Both the position numbers and the translations under genes were made by a program. The notes under the pieces were generated by a model. That model made no database searches. It was not told where the DNA came from and worked only from the letters and a program-made list of their open reading frames with translations. A stretch of 64,000 nt of DNA from Rhizoclosmatium globosum (Eukaryota > Chytridiomycota > Chytridiomycetes > Chytridiales > Chytriomycetaceae): NCBI GenBank assembly GCA_002104985.1, contig MCGO01000035.1, forward strand, positions 310,001-374,000. The letters are read 5' to 3'. Positions 1 through 10,862 of this stretch are shown one piece after another; position 1 is the first letter of the stretch, and every line of letters begins with the position of its first letter.

Positions 1-19
1 ACCAAAACGAACTACTCAC

Positions 20-1247
20 CAACAGCGCCCCCAGCAATCAACCTCCCCTGCTCCAACCTTATCGCCTCCGAACACGCAACTGGATCCGTATACTGCACAA
101 ACCCAAACCCATTCTTCAACAACACCTCAACGATATTCCCGTAATTCGCGAAAATAGCAGCAACCTCGAACCGATCCGTTCGGTCCGTCATCAGGTTCCC
201 CAAAAAGAGACGCGCGTGGAGAGGCATTTGGTTCACAACGCCTGGAGGGGACGAGAAGGCTACAGTGAATTTCGGGTGGAATTGGAGGTTTGAGTCTGAG
301 CCTGTTGTTTGGTATGTTTGGCGCGCGGCTTTCGCGATGAGGGTTACGATTTCAGGGGTGTGTGGGGTTACGGTTCCTGGAGGGGCGCAGTTTCCGTCGC
401 CGGTTGTGTTTCGTTGGGCGGCGGTTGGGCCGTTGGATTCGTACTTTTTGTGGGATGGTTGTGGAGATGGTTTTGGGAGTTGGTTGGAAGAAGGGTTGAG
501 GATTGGGGTTGTTGAGGCTGCACTGCGGGTTTGGCGGAGTTGGGCTTCTTCCCAGAGAGGGTGTCCTGGAGGTGGTCCTTGACCGTGGTAGTCTGTTGTG
601 GTTTGGGGTTGGGTTTGTGGTGGAATTGTTACTGTACCACTTTCCACTTCTTCTTCCTCTTCTTCATACTCATGGGCTGCGGGTTGCACTTGAGTTTGTT
701 GGACAGTTTCTGTTGGAACGGGCTGGATTGTCGATTGGGTGGTTGGTTGGCCAGACGAAGCGACGGTGGCGGTAAGATGAGATTGTGCATATGCAGCCGC
801 GACCATGGCTTGTTGTTGTTGCTGATAAAAAGCAGCATATTGAGCATAGTATTGTTGATGAGCAGGATCCAAGTATGCAGTGGCAGACGCAGCAGCAGCC
901 GCGGAAGCAACGGGAGCCGGTGCAGGAACAGGGGTCGGATTTACATCAAAAGAAACACCTTCTGGAGGGGAGGGAATTGTGGGAATTGTCGGTGTTATCG
1001 TCGAGGCAGGTACGGATTTCACTACAGCAGGTGGGCCAACATCGATTGGCGACTCATCATCATTTTCAATTTCCATAGCAGCTTCTTCAGGGTCATACTC
1101 TTCAGCTGCAGCGGATGAGGAATGGTCCTGGACAAAGGACACCTCTGGATTATACTCATCGTCCGCGACAGGAGCGGTATACGGGGCAGTTATTGTAGAT
1201 TGTAATTTCAACTCGGACTCGGATGCGAAGTCGGCGGGAGTAGTCAT
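20..1247 (-). CDS. Nab3-like RRM RNA-binding protein (3' part missing)
   Basis: The first visible exon encodes 409 residues and ends at a GT donor (GTGAGT) at about 19, so the rest lies outside the window. The N-terminal 340 residues are low complexity: acidic patches (including a run of five Glu near residue 197), Ala-rich stretches, Gln/Tyr-rich segments and Pro/Thr-rich linkers. An RRM begins near residue 345 with RNP2 RLFLGNL and RNP1 NGFGFVQY. The order of acidic/Gln-rich N-terminus, single RRM and the IxxxLLKNGFGFVQY context resembles yeast Nab3, the RNA-binding subunit of the Nrd1-Nab3-Sen1 termination complex; hnRNP C/RALY-type RRMs look similar. The RRM call is firm; the Nab3 assignment is inference. 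The ATG at 1247 is the first in the frame. Confidence 0.75.
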
Positions 1248-1776
1248 ATTTACACAGAAACAATAGTTATTTGCAGAAACACAACTATTGGTTGACAGGC
1301 GAGATAAAGTGTTTGAGGATATCCCTTTTTAGTATCGAGATAACAGCAGGCAGAAAAACAGAAATAGGACTGGTTGAATAGGCCTGTGTGGAAGGGAGCA
1401 AGTTGTCAGTATTTGTCAATTGAAGGATGTTGTGCTGCGCTCCAAGTTCCACCAGCCACCAGCCACTAGCCACTAGTCAGCAGAAGAAGAGAGTAGACAG
1501 AGACTGTCTTTCAACAGAAGCAACTATGACTCAGACGGAAGTGCTTCAAGGGAAGGTGTCTCAGCTTCATTCGAAATCACACTAAACCCGCCTGTCTCTT
1601 CTCTTCTCTTCTCTTCTTCCCTTTCAAGTTCTAGTTTGACATGCACAGAAACAATCCGAGAAGTAGGTTAAAACGAACCTGTTTGCGTAGTCTGTTTGTC
1701 CGAGGACGTTGCTGTTTGTGAATGAAAAATGCAAAGTTGAAAATGTCTCTTCTCTTCCTTCTTCTATTCATTTTCT
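1248..1776. other. Intergenic, no gene seen
   Basis: About 530 bp between the start of the RRM gene and the 3' end of the MRNIP-like gene, so it should hold the RRM gene promoter. It contains a pyrimidine-rich CTCTT tract at about 1597-1625 (purine-rich on the sense strand of the RRM gene). No RNA gene or long coding frame is convincing. Confidence 0.5.
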
Positions 1777-2464
1777 TTACTCAAAGTAATCGTCTTCATC
1801 TTTCTCACCTTCTTCTTCTACGAACGCTCCCCATTTGGAGGATTTATTCGAGATTGGTGCAGCAGGTTTGGGTTTCTCCATTATTGGCGTGGGTTGTTTC
1901 ACAATTGGTTTCAGGAGAGAAGTAGCAGGAACACGTTGGACTGGAACAGCCTTCTTCTTTGGCGCTTGATCCGTGTCAACATTCAGGGCCCGTTTCCTGT
2001 GTTGTTTCCTGCCAATTGAAGTAGCCGAAGCCGAAGCCGGATGGACAAATGCAATGTTTGAATCCGATTGTTGAGTGTCGTCTCGTTCGTTGTCGATTTG
2101 GTCGTCGAATTGTTTCCACTTTGACGACTGCGACTGCGACTGCGACTGGTTTGAAGGTGGTTTCGTGGTTGTCAAGTTGGCTGGAGCCGTACTCTCAGAA
2201 AGAAGGTTAACCCGAACAGCCTCGTTCTCGCCGCGCCGCATGTTGAGTTCTTGGACAGCGGCCCGGGTGTCACCGGCCACGTGCGATTCGAAGTAGACTT
2301 TGGTGACACTTTGTTTGGATCCTGTCTTTCGAATTAGAGGTGGGTTAAGTTGACTATTAAGAGACCTTACCACATAACGTACACTGCCACTTGTTGCTCT
2401 TCTTTTCTTGTTGAACGACAAAGGCAGAACATTGGAAACAGCGGACAACTTGGAAGTTGGGCAT
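1777..2464 (-). CDS. MRNIP-like (MRN complex-interacting) protein
   Basis: Two exons, 2464-2371 and 2321-1777, separated by a 49-nt GT..AG intron, encode 212 residues. The N-terminus carries the family zinc-ribbon pattern CFQC ... WQCTLCG followed by SKQSV, a VYF..S segment and a QELN motif, as in animal MRNIP (C5orf45). Two SSKW..F motifs follow, one near mid-protein and one near the C-terminus, also typical of that family, and the protein ends in an acidic tail. In animals MRNIP binds the MRE11-RAD50-NBS1 complex and supports DNA-damage signalling in the nucleus; that role is taken from the family. The start at 2464 is chosen because it yields the conserved cysteines; a frame reaching 2532 exists but reads through the intron and lacks them. 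Confidence 0.8.
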
Positions 2465-3509
2465 CCTTGTTCAGTGTGGTTTTGCTGGCGGTTTCTGGCA
2501 CTGACTTTTCGGACACTCGAACCCTCGAACAACTGCCTTAATCACACTTCTCACCCATCATCAGAGTCGTGAAGTTCTACAACGTACTGCACGTCGCTCG
2601 CTACAGTGCCACTTCAGCAAAAGCTTCTACGTGGGGAGTGCTGTCATAGTTTGCACTCGAAGTCGATGACACATCTCCAACAAGTGACTATTGTATGAGA
2701 TAAGGGGTCAATCAACCTCAAAATCGAAAATCTTGCATGCATCTTGGACCAGAGACCAGAAATCGAAATCTCTATCAATTACTTTGGGCTGACCACTGTG
2801 TCATTCTTGATCCTGGAATGATTCGCTCCGGACGGCACAAATCATCCTCCGACCGCAAGGCATCTACGAAAATTTTGTTGTCGAGATCGGCTGCAGGAAT
2901 TTTTTTTGGCGGAGTTCAATCTCGTTTACAAACCTGTTTTCGGTTTATTCATTTTCAAGTTCTAATTGCGTGCCTCTTCTTTAAACATGACGTAAGGTGC
3001 GAACCTGGGCTGGTATTGTTGGGGCCGATTTTCATGGGCTTGACTCGGTCGGCTTGACCTATGAAGTAGTTCACACCTCCTAGTGGTCACTTCTCTGGTC
3101 ATTTTTCATACAGCAAAAGTTTAACTCTTGGATATGCATATGGCTCTCGCTGAGATAATGAAAGCCAGAGGCATATGAGATCACATGAGTTTGTCAGCCG
3201 TGGTTACACTGCTCAATGGAGACCTTCTCCAGAAAATAAAGTGCAGATAGACCATTTATCTACAGATCAAAGGTCACTCCGCGTAATTCTATGAGACAAC
3301 TGGTCCATCGGTACCAACCAAAATCAAAACTTCCGACCGAGATATAAAATTTTCGTACGAAAGAGTTCAAAGATCTTTGACAAAAATCATTTACAAATAA
3401 TCTAATAGAGTCGTGAACTGCAATTTTTCCGGTTCGAGATTGAAAAATGCTTATAAGGGGGATGTAGTTCCCAGCCCTTTCATTTTTCCATCAATCAAAA
3501 GTATCTCAA
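2465..3509. other. Intergenic, no gene seen
   Basis: About 1 kb between divergently transcribed genes. A 106-codon plus-strand frame at 2737-3057 has no recognisable domain or splice context and is treated as chance. The last 60 bp hold the promoter-like element of the next gene. Confidence 0.5.
3450..3460 (+). promoter_or_regulatory. TATA-like element TATAAGGGG
   Basis: TTATAAGGGG lies about 55-60 bp upstream of the start codon at 3510. The same type of element, TATAAGAGGG, lies about 50-60 bp upstream of the two membrane lectin genes at 50314 and 54703, which suggests a shared core promoter. Confidence 0.45.
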
Positions 3510-4967
3510 ATGCTCTTTGCCAACCTTCTTGCTCTCGCTGCCGCAGCCGTCGCCGTTGCTGCCGTTGATGTCACCTTTGACGGCTCACAGTGTACCAACC
3601 CTGGAGCCAAAGGAGCCTCGAACGCTTTGCCACCATCTTTCACATTGATCAGAAGTTCCAGTACAGCCGATGGAATGGGGCTTGAGCTGAACGTTGCGTA
3701 TTTCGACAACCAAAAGGTCTCTGTGGAACTCCAGAATACCAACTGCTTCGTTCTGGATACCAAGAGAATCTACCCTGCAGAACCAACTCCAAGTAGAACA
3801 GGATGTGGCTTATATGTTTTTGTGAAAGCCGCGAACACAGACACAAACACAAACACGGAGTGCATCAATGCCGAACAGTTGAGTGAAGTCTTTTTCTTTT
3901 GATACCATATTATTTACTCGGCGAAACCAAACAGGACCCTCATTGTCAAATCAACCAAGGACATCCACACAACCACCAACAACGTCTACTTCAACATGGA
4001 CAAGGATGGCCTTGTCGTAGCTCAAGCTATTTCTCGTTCCTCGCCTAAGTTGGTTCTCTCCAAGAGTGACGTCACCACTGAAGCCAAAGGTTCCAAAGCC
4101 AAGCTTGAATTCAAAATTGAGAGTGCTGTTCAAGTTGCTGGAGATGTCCTCAGAATCTGCCCGACTGACAAGGTGGGGGGTGAAAAGTGTCATGAAGGTA
4201 GCACCACTACCTTTGAGGAAGAACTTTGTACCTCAGGGACCAGTGATGGTACTACTGACTCCAAGACTTACTATGCCTTCGAATGCGATCCCGACTATAA
4301 GAATAACGAAAAATGCTCTGCTCCTTCCACTGTGGGTATCTCTTGGACTTGTGACAAATTTGCTGCCAAAGTTTCTGTCAATGATGTGTCTGTTACTCTT
4401 TCCCCAGCCAACAATGTTCCTCTTGGCCAAGAACTTACTATCCAGTTGGACTCCAAATTGACTCAGCTTCCTATCCAAATCAAAGAAATCCGTTACTTTG
4501 CAACTAAAACCTCGGATTACAATTCTGAGGACTGGAAAACGATGCAGTTGATCGAAATGCCATGCTTGACAAAGTCTGTCACTCAAAAGAGTCAATACAA
4601 AATGCAAATTAACAGTGTTGAGGGACAAAACGCGGTTCTCAAATGTAGCAATGTCAACGAATTGAAGTTCATTGAGCAGGACAAGGCTTTCTACACGCTT
4701 GTTATTGACTGGCAGATCGATGCTCAATCTTCTGGTCGTCGTGATGGATCCGTTCAAACTGGTCGTTCAGTCCAAACAATTCAAGTTGCCCAACCTGAAA
4801 AAGCTCAGTCTTCTGGTATTTCTGCCGGAACTCTCGGAGGGGCTGTTGCTGGAACTGCTGGTGTTATCCTCGCTGCTGTCGGAATTGCTTTTGTTGTCAA
4901 GCGTCGCAAGAACAACAACAAGAAGGAAGTTGCTGAAGGTTCTAATGCTGAGTTCTTGAACGCTTAA
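3510..4967 (+). CDS. Secreted type I membrane protein related to the lectin paralogues
   Basis: Exons 3510-3877 and 3935-4967 (57-nt intron) give 466 residues. An N-terminal signal peptide (MLFANLLALAAAAVAVAA) is followed by a Cys-containing ectodomain of about 400 residues, a Gly/Ala/Val-rich membrane segment (ISAGTLGGAVAGTAGVILAA...) and a short basic tail of about 25 residues. The membrane-proximal part has paired cysteines and ends in a strand followed by an RRD tripeptide just before the linker to the membrane, matching the layout of the proteins at 48.3-50.3 and 54.7-56.7 kb. It lacks their N-terminal lectin-like region. No enzymatic motif is visible. A surface adhesion or receptor role is possible but unproven. 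Confidence 0.8.
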
Positions 4968-5327
4968 CTGCTTTTCTTTATCGCTGTTTTTGACTTGAGG
5001 ATCTTCGTATTTCTTTGTTGCTTTTCTGCAATAAAACTCATTGTTTACCTAAATATTTTAACCTTTTGCGAACTCGTTGAGTGTCAGTCTACCAAGAATA
5101 AAAAGAGAAGAGTAATCCGAATCATACTTTTGGGCTGACGTAACCTGCAGCACGATTTAGAACTCCGACTGTCACGCCGAAAATGCGCTGTCAAACCTGT
5201 CATTATTGGAGTTGACAATAAGAAAGTTACATTTTCGAATGATGAACAGTAATCTTGCTCCAAATTTTGAACGGCAAGTAACTTCTCAAAATGAGTACCA
5301 CTCTAATAGAATCAATTCCACTCAGAT
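4968..5327. other. Intergenic spacer
   Basis: 360 bp holding the 3' end of the membrane-protein gene and the promoter region of the lyase gene. Apart from an AATAAA site nothing was recognised. Confidence 0.5.
5030..5035 (+). terminator. Polyadenylation signal AATAAA
   Basis: AATAAA about 63 bp after the stop codon of the gene ending at 4967, in a T-rich 3' region. Confidence 0.5.
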
Positions 5328-7736
5328 ATGGTGCTATTTACAGCCATATTGTTTGCGTATGCAGTTGTAGCTTTTCTCGAGCCATTTCCAGCCCCTCCCT
5401 TTCCTGATTGGATGTCCCAATCATGGGCACCTTCCTCCATCAAAATACTTCCCTCTCATGGTGCAAAACTTGACAGCAACCCTCCAAATTTCTGGTGGAA
5501 TGGGATTGAAACCGTACCAAAAACTACCTACAAACTGGAAGTCTGGTCTGCAACTCAATCATGGACATTCAAAGATCTTCGCAGAAACTATCTGACACTT
5601 CCATTCGAAGTTCCTACCAACACCACGTACACTTGGCGCGTGACAAGGTTCAAATGGGATGGTACTGTCAGCGTCAGTTTGAATCGAACCTTTCAAATGC
5701 TTGCTGGTGCTGAATCAATTGGCTTTTTGCCTCCGGATTTTATCTCGCGAATCGCAGCTTCGCCACGTCCACGCCTAATCCAAAACGGCATAGCAAAAGC
5801 GCAATATCTTGCTTCTCCGTTGGGAATCGGCTTCTCCTCGCGCCTCAAAAGTGTAGACTGGTATTTTGCTCTTCGCCTCAATGCTCCCCTCCCTCCCGAC
5901 TCTAACCTCACTGCTGCATCTTTTCCCGCTGGTTCACCAGAATGGGCTGCGTTCCTGTCAAAAGTCGCTGGTGATGTCTCTTTATTGACCAGCGCAATCT
6001 ACACCTTCTCCTGGTCTCTCTGGCTGAACCCAAGCAACTCCATCCACCTGACCGAACTACGCCGCCGTATTCTCCATCTCTGCACCTACAACGTTACGGG
6101 CACAACAAGTGCCGCCAGTCAGGACCAAGCTAACCGTGACATTATGATGTCTCTCGCAATGGCCTATGATGTGATCAAGCCAAACCTCACGGACTCCGAC
6201 CGCACAACAGTCCTTGACGTCATTCGTGCCCGTGCCATACAAGTATACAGAAATGGTGATGAGATTGGATCGCTTCTCAAATTCCCGCATGACTCACATG
6301 GCGCAAACACGTTGGGATATCTTGCTTGTACAGCTATTATCACCATTGGCGAGATACCCGAAGCCGCAACTTGGCTCAATGAGACGCTTCCAATGTATAT
6401 TGCTTTGTATTCTGCTTGGAGCACGGAAGACGGAGGTTTTGGTAACGGGCTTGGATATGCCATTTTTGATGCAACAGATTCTCGGTGGGAATGGATGAGG
6501 AATGGGGCAGGCGTCAATCTTGTTGGGAAGCAGTGGCTTCGTAATTGGCCGCTTCAGTTTATTTATTTTGTACCACCATATGCAGACAGTGTTGGCGTTG
6601 GGTTTGGTGACAGTGGCGAACAGGATCAAACAGGATACCGCGGAATCATTTGTGGTGCTCTATTCTCACGCGTTCTCGCGGATCCAAATTCAATCATGCC
6701 ACAATCTCAACGGAACTTGTTGCTTTGGTATTGCGATCGCGTAAAGGCAAACACTTATTTTGACTATCGTTCTTATACTTATCTCTGGATTTCCCCATTC
6801 CCAGCCGTTCCTCAGTTGTCAGACACTGCCATGAGTACCGCTAATTATACTTCTGCTATTCACTTACGTCAAATTGGATGGGTCGCTATGCACTCAACAT
6901 TGTTCAGTCCAAATCGCACTTCCCTTTACTTCCGTTCCGGTCCTTTCGGATCCTACAACCACAACAACGCCGATCAATTATGTTTTACCCTCTCTCATCG
7001 AGGAAAATCGTTCCTTATCGTGTCTGGCTACTACGACTACTACGGTTCAGCACAACACTACAACTGGCGCAAACACACGCGCGCACAATCTGGAGGTGTA
7101 ACTCTTACCAACGACCAAGGTCAACGCACAAACAGTTTCACTGCTGTAGGTACCATCAAACAGTTCCACACATCCCCAACCTTCGACGCTGTAACTGGCA
7201 GTGCAACTGACGCATACAACGACGGCTACGCAATAAAGCAAGTCACCCGCGCAACTCGCAGCATAATCTACCTCCGTGGTATTAACCAATACATAATCCA
7301 AGACCAATTCGACTCCCCAACACCACAATCTTGGTCCTGGAACTTCCACGCATACAAAAACATTACACTCCTGTCACCAAGCCGCGTCAAGATTCAAGCT
7401 CCATCAGGAACCGCAGTTGTTTGTATGCGTGTGTTGAATCCGACAGAGAATCTTGTGTTTTCGCAGACGGATTTGTTTCCTGCCAATGCGGGTACGTCGT
7501 TGCCGAACCAGTTTCATGCAAAGTGGCAAGTGTGGAGTCCAACTACTTCGTTTTCGTTGGTTGTGGTTATTGATCCGGATTGTACGAACTTGCCTGTGCC
7601 TGGTGAAGCAGATATTGTCAGTACTCGGTCTGTGCCACTACCAGATGGCACTTCATTGACGTTTGATGGAGATTTGTTGTATCCGAATGTTGGGTTGGCG
7701 AAAGTTGGAAAGAAGAATGTGTGGAGGGAAGTTTAG
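5328..7736 (+). CDS. Secreted heparinase II/III (alginate-lyase-like) polysaccharide lyase
   Basis: Intronless 802-residue protein with a short hydrophobic signal sequence (about residues 1-17). A DUF4962-type N-terminal module follows (SNPPNFWW near residue 50, fibronectin-like strands to about 130), then an alpha/alpha region with Trp/Tyr-rich segments, then a heparinase II/III-type beta region with SYNHNNADQL near residue 541 and GYYDYYGSAQHYNWRKHTRA near 566-585, where the family has conserved His/Tyr/Arg positions. Several N-x-S/T sites fit secretion. These enzymes cleave uronate-containing polysaccharides by beta-elimination; the substrate here is unknown. Related folds are commonest in bacteria, and the absence of introns in an intron-rich neighbourhood is compatible with horizontal acquisition. 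An AATAAA follows at about 7801. Confidence 0.75.
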   Translation: MVLFTAILFAYAVVAFLEPFPAPPFPDWMSQSWAPSSIKILPSHGAKLDSNPPNFWWNGIETVPKTTYKLEVWSATQSWTFKDLRRNYLTLPFEVPTNTTYTWRVTRFKWDGTVSVSLNRTFQMLAGAESIGFLPPDFISRIAASPRPRLIQNGIAKAQYLASPLGIGFSSRLKSVDWYFALRLNAPLPPDSNLTAASFPAGSPEWAAFLSKVAGDVSLLTSAIYTFSWSLWLNPSNSIHLTELRRRILHLCTYNVTGTTSAASQDQANRDIMMSLAMAYDVIKPNLTDSDRTTVLDVIRARAIQVYRNGDEIGSLLKFPHDSHGANTLGYLACTAIITIGEIPEAATWLNETLPMYIALYSAWSTEDGGFGNGLGYAIFDATDSRWEWMRNGAGVNLVGKQWLRNWPLQFIYFVPPYADSVGVGFGDSGEQDQTGYRGIICGALFSRVLADPNSIMPQSQRNLLLWYCDRVKANTYFDYRSYTYLWISPFPAVPQLSDTAMSTANYTSAIHLRQIGWVAMHSTLFSPNRTSLYFRSGPFGSYNHNNADQLCFTLSHRGKSFLIVSGYYDYYGSAQHYNWRKHTRAQSGGVTLTNDQGQRTNSFTAVGTIKQFHTSPTFDAVTGSATDAYNDGYAIKQVTRATRSIIYLRGINQYIIQDQFDSPTPQSWSWNFHAYKNITLLSPSRVKIQAPSGTAVVCMRVLNPTENLVFSQTDLFPANAGTSLPNQFHAKWQVWSPTTSFSLVVVIDPDCTNLPVPGEADIVSTRSVPLPDGTSLTFDGDLLYPNVGLAKVGKKNVWREV

Positions 7737-7800
7737 TGGAGTTTCTACAGTGAAGAATAAGATGTTCCTTCATTCGTCAAGAATCTCGTCAAAAAAAAGA

Positions 7801-7806
7801 AATAAA
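7801..7806 (+). terminator. Polyadenylation signal AATAAA
   Basis: AATAAA 65 bp after the lyase stop codon, preceded by an A-run. Confidence 0.4.
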
Positions 7807-8122
7807 ATGATTTCAGCAATTCTGTGTGCTTTTGGTTGCAGCTGGGGCACGCACCAAGCCAACAAAGGACACGCTTCGGCCGCACCTCCGATCGCAGGAC
7901 GATGAGTCATCAGACGGCCTCGCCGCCAAACTGACATCGTTTCTGACGCGGGTCGCAGCGCCGGAGCCCAAGGTTCGACTCGTTGACTGTTTTGTGTTTG
8001 TTGCGGCGCTGGCCGAGGACGGGCGCGCGTGGATCGGCGCATTCAACGCGTGGCTTTCTGTGCGACCCGACTTTGTTGCGCCGTTGTTTGCGAACAGCGG
8101 CGGCGGATCGGTTGGCGCGCAG

Positions 8123-9143
8123 ATGCAGCATGAGGATGAGGCTGAGCACCTGTTTCAGGCGGCTGTCCAGAAGAAGGCTCAGCGGTTTGTTGCTGTTTGA
8201 TCAGAAGTTAAAGCTAAGTACTCTTATCGATGACATAGTGATTACTCGGAGTCTGCGAGGCTCTTTGCTCGATCTGCTTCTGCGTTCCAGGCGGCTGGCT
8301 CTGATACTGCCCTCATGGAAGCCGCAAAGGCATTTACCGAAGCTGCAAAGTGCTACAGTGTGCTCAAACAAACTGCCTATGCAAAGAAGGCGAACTGCGA
8401 TGCCGCTGTGTTGTATGAAAGGATGGATACAAATGGATGGACACGAGCTGCCCAACTGTACGAAAAGGTTGGACAAGACGAAAAAGACTCAGGCGATCTA
8501 TTGAGTGCCCTCAGCTACTATGATAAAGCCTTGGAGTTGTATCGAAATTGTCAAGATGGGTAAGTTCAATACCCAAGTGTCGCGTGGAAGCTTCATGCCA
8601 CAACCAAGAGTATGATATCGAAATTCAAAGCGAGCGTATGGAATATTCGCATATATCTGAAAGTATGGACACTGGAATACAGAGTGAAAAACATTACGAA
8701 ACAAACCCAAGACCTATATCTAATTCAGCCTTCACTTTAGGCGAACATATCAAATAGACGTAATTCGTGCCCAAATTCTCTCCCTTCTTGGCCGACACTC
8801 CACCGCAATCCCACTCTACGAATCCCTCTCAGCCCACGCCATCCAAATCCCAACTCTCAAATTCTCTATCCGCGACCACCTCACATCTGCACTCTTCTCC
8901 TACCTCGCCCTTTTAGATCAATCTGGTCTCGCTCATGCCCTCGAACGGTATTCGAACGATTACCCGCTTTTTAGTGACGTGGAACCTGTATGGCGGATGC
9001 TTGTGCAGGCATGGAGTGTTGGTGATGAGGAAGTATTTGAAAGTGTAGAGGCGAAATTCAGGATCTTGAATGGTGTGCAAAAGGGTAGTTGGCAGGAACG
9101 CGCTCTCCTTGGAGTCAAGGAGTCTCTGCATTCACTATGCTGA
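8123..9143 (+). CDS. SNAP (Sec17 / NSF attachment protein) homologue
   Basis: Exons 8123-8184, 8239-8559 and 8741-9143 give 261 residues of helical TPR-like repeats. The order matches the SNAP family: AEHLFQAAVQKKAQ, DYSESARLFARSASAF, EAAKAFTEAAKCY, AAVLYERM, LLSALSYYDKALELY, VIRAQILSLLGRHSTAIPLYE, and a C-terminal region with YSNDYPLFSD. SNAPs bind assembled SNARE complexes and recruit the NSF ATPase for disassembly at membranes. Whether this is alpha or gamma cannot be decided by eye. The start is uncertain: the frame stays open upstream to 7826 through a GC-rich stretch with no resemblance to SNAPs, so the ATG at 8123 was chosen. The first donor is GTTTGT, a weak site. Confidence 0.85.
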
Positions 9144-9145
9144 AT

Positions 9146-9151
9146 AATAAA
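9146..9151 (+). terminator. Polyadenylation signal AATAAA
   Basis: AATAAA immediately after the SNAP stop codon; only about 50 bp separate it from the convergent cysteine synthase gene. Confidence 0.4.
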
Positions 9152-9199
9152 CTTTAAAAAATTGGTGTTCTCGCTTACTATTTATTTGGCTGGTTGGGT

Positions 9200-10717
9200 T
9201 CAGAGGAAATCAATAACATCCCCTGTTGACTTCGGAACCAACCCCGCCCTCGCTACATACTCCTCGTTCCAAAACTTTGTCAAGTGTCGTGTTCCAGAGT
9301 CACACAAGAATGTCAATACTGTATGTCCAGGTCCTAACCTCTTCGCTTCTCTATAGGCAGCAACAAGGTGCACAGCCGTACTTGATCCACAAAAGAGTCC
9401 ATCGTTCCTCAAAATAAAGCGCGACATTTCAACAGCTTCGCGATCTAGCACTTTAAGCGCGTCGGTGATGAGACCAGGAACGCTGAGAGCTACTTGGAAG
9501 TTGTTTGTGATACGGTTGATTCCAATTCCCTCCACAATTGTGTCGACTGGCTTTTGAGTGAGTGTGTTGTCGTGGAGTAAACTACATTCATACCTTGATG
9601 CCGCTTCCTCGTCCCCTCCGCTTCCGTCGGCGAATACATGATATTGTTCTTGACCTTGAAAAAGAGTCCTGATCCCTATGAAAAACACTCCATTTTAACA
9701 TCCCCGTCTTTCCACAACAAGTAAAAACGTAAAAAACTATACCTCCGGATCCGCCAAAATCACTCTCAACCCCGGCATCTGCGCCTTCAAAAACAACGAA
9801 ACACCCGCCAACGTACCCCCCGTCCCAGCACCCATCACAAACGAATCCAACCGCTCAATCCCATTCTCCTGCAACTGTGCATAAATCTCCGGCCCCGTCT
9901 GCGAATAATGCGTCTCGAAATTCACACGCGTTTCAAACTGGTTCACAAAGAAGGCTTTGATGGGGACTCCGTTCGCGTTCAACTAATAAAAAACAACTCC
10001 GATTATAAATAATTTGTCATAACAACTTTATCCCCCCGAAGAATTTACCTTCCCAGCCGCATTTATCTCTGCCGCCCTCCGTTCCGCGATCCTCACGAAA
10101 TGGTTCGCATCCGCAATAGAACACGGCCGCACTTTCTCGATCCCGGCGCCAAGTTGTATAAGGAGGTCGTATTTCTCTTTCGCTTGGTCGTCAGGCATGA
10201 TGATGAGGCATTTGTAGCCTTTTGCGTTACAGATTGTAGCGAGTGAGATTCCTGTTGAGCCGACGGTTCCTGGTATGTTTTTAGTTTTTGGTCAATGGTG
10301 AGGATTGTGGGAGGGGGGGAAACCTTCGACGATTACGTGGTCTTGGTGTGGAGCGATTAAGCCTTTTGATTCGGCGTCGGAGATTACTGCACGGGCGAGT
10401 CTGTCTTTGCTGGATGAAGGGGAGGGAAGGTGATCAGTTGTAGGTTGTATGGACGTTGTTCAGGATTACCTTGATCCTCCTGGACTCAACAGTTCCATCT
10501 TTCCAACAATTTTACATCCAGTTGCTTTTGAAAGTGAAGGAACAAGAACGAGAGGTGTTGTGTTCAGAGTTGCGATGGTTCTGGGCAGTGATTCAGAAGA
10601 CGACTTCTTCTCCTTCTTGGATTTAGATTTGGACAAGGAGAACGAATAGGCTGAAACAATGACAGCAGCTGTTGCAGTAATTACTGCTCCAAGAAACAGT
10701 GATTCTCGTTGTTCCAT
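9200..10717 (-). CDS. Membrane-anchored cysteine synthase-like PLP enzyme (Mcy1/Cys12 type)
   Basis: Six exons: 10717-10470, 10409-10324, 10269-10049, 9982-9743, 9675-9594, 9546-9200 (407 residues). An N-terminal hydrophobic segment (LFLGAVITATAAVIVSAYSF, about residues 7-26) precedes the fold-II PLP enzyme. The PLP lysine lies in SPGGSSKDR (about Lys84), the substrate loop reads EGTVGSTGISLA and the phosphate-binding loop is GAGTGGT. A conserved RHQVDTIVEGIG is assembled exactly across the last intron. The GSTG form of the substrate loop and the membrane anchor match the fungal Cys12/yeast Mcy1 group, located at the mitochondrial outer membrane in yeast, rather than soluble cysteine synthase with SGNTG. 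An alternative in-frame ATG at 10765 would add 16 hydrophobic residues. Confidence 0.88.
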
Positions 10718-10862
10718 TTCTGGTTCAGAAAAAAGGAAAGAAGAAATAATAATGATATATAACACTTTTTTTTGGGACTAAACATCTCTCCAAATTCAAA
10801 GCAATAATTCAAATCAAATGGTATACTTGACAGGAGCATACATCCGTCCATCCATCACAACC

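Noticed and set aside
2737..3057. 106-codon plus-strand frame in the intergenic region
   Set aside because: No domain, no splice sites, unusual composition, and no sign of conservation; probably chance.
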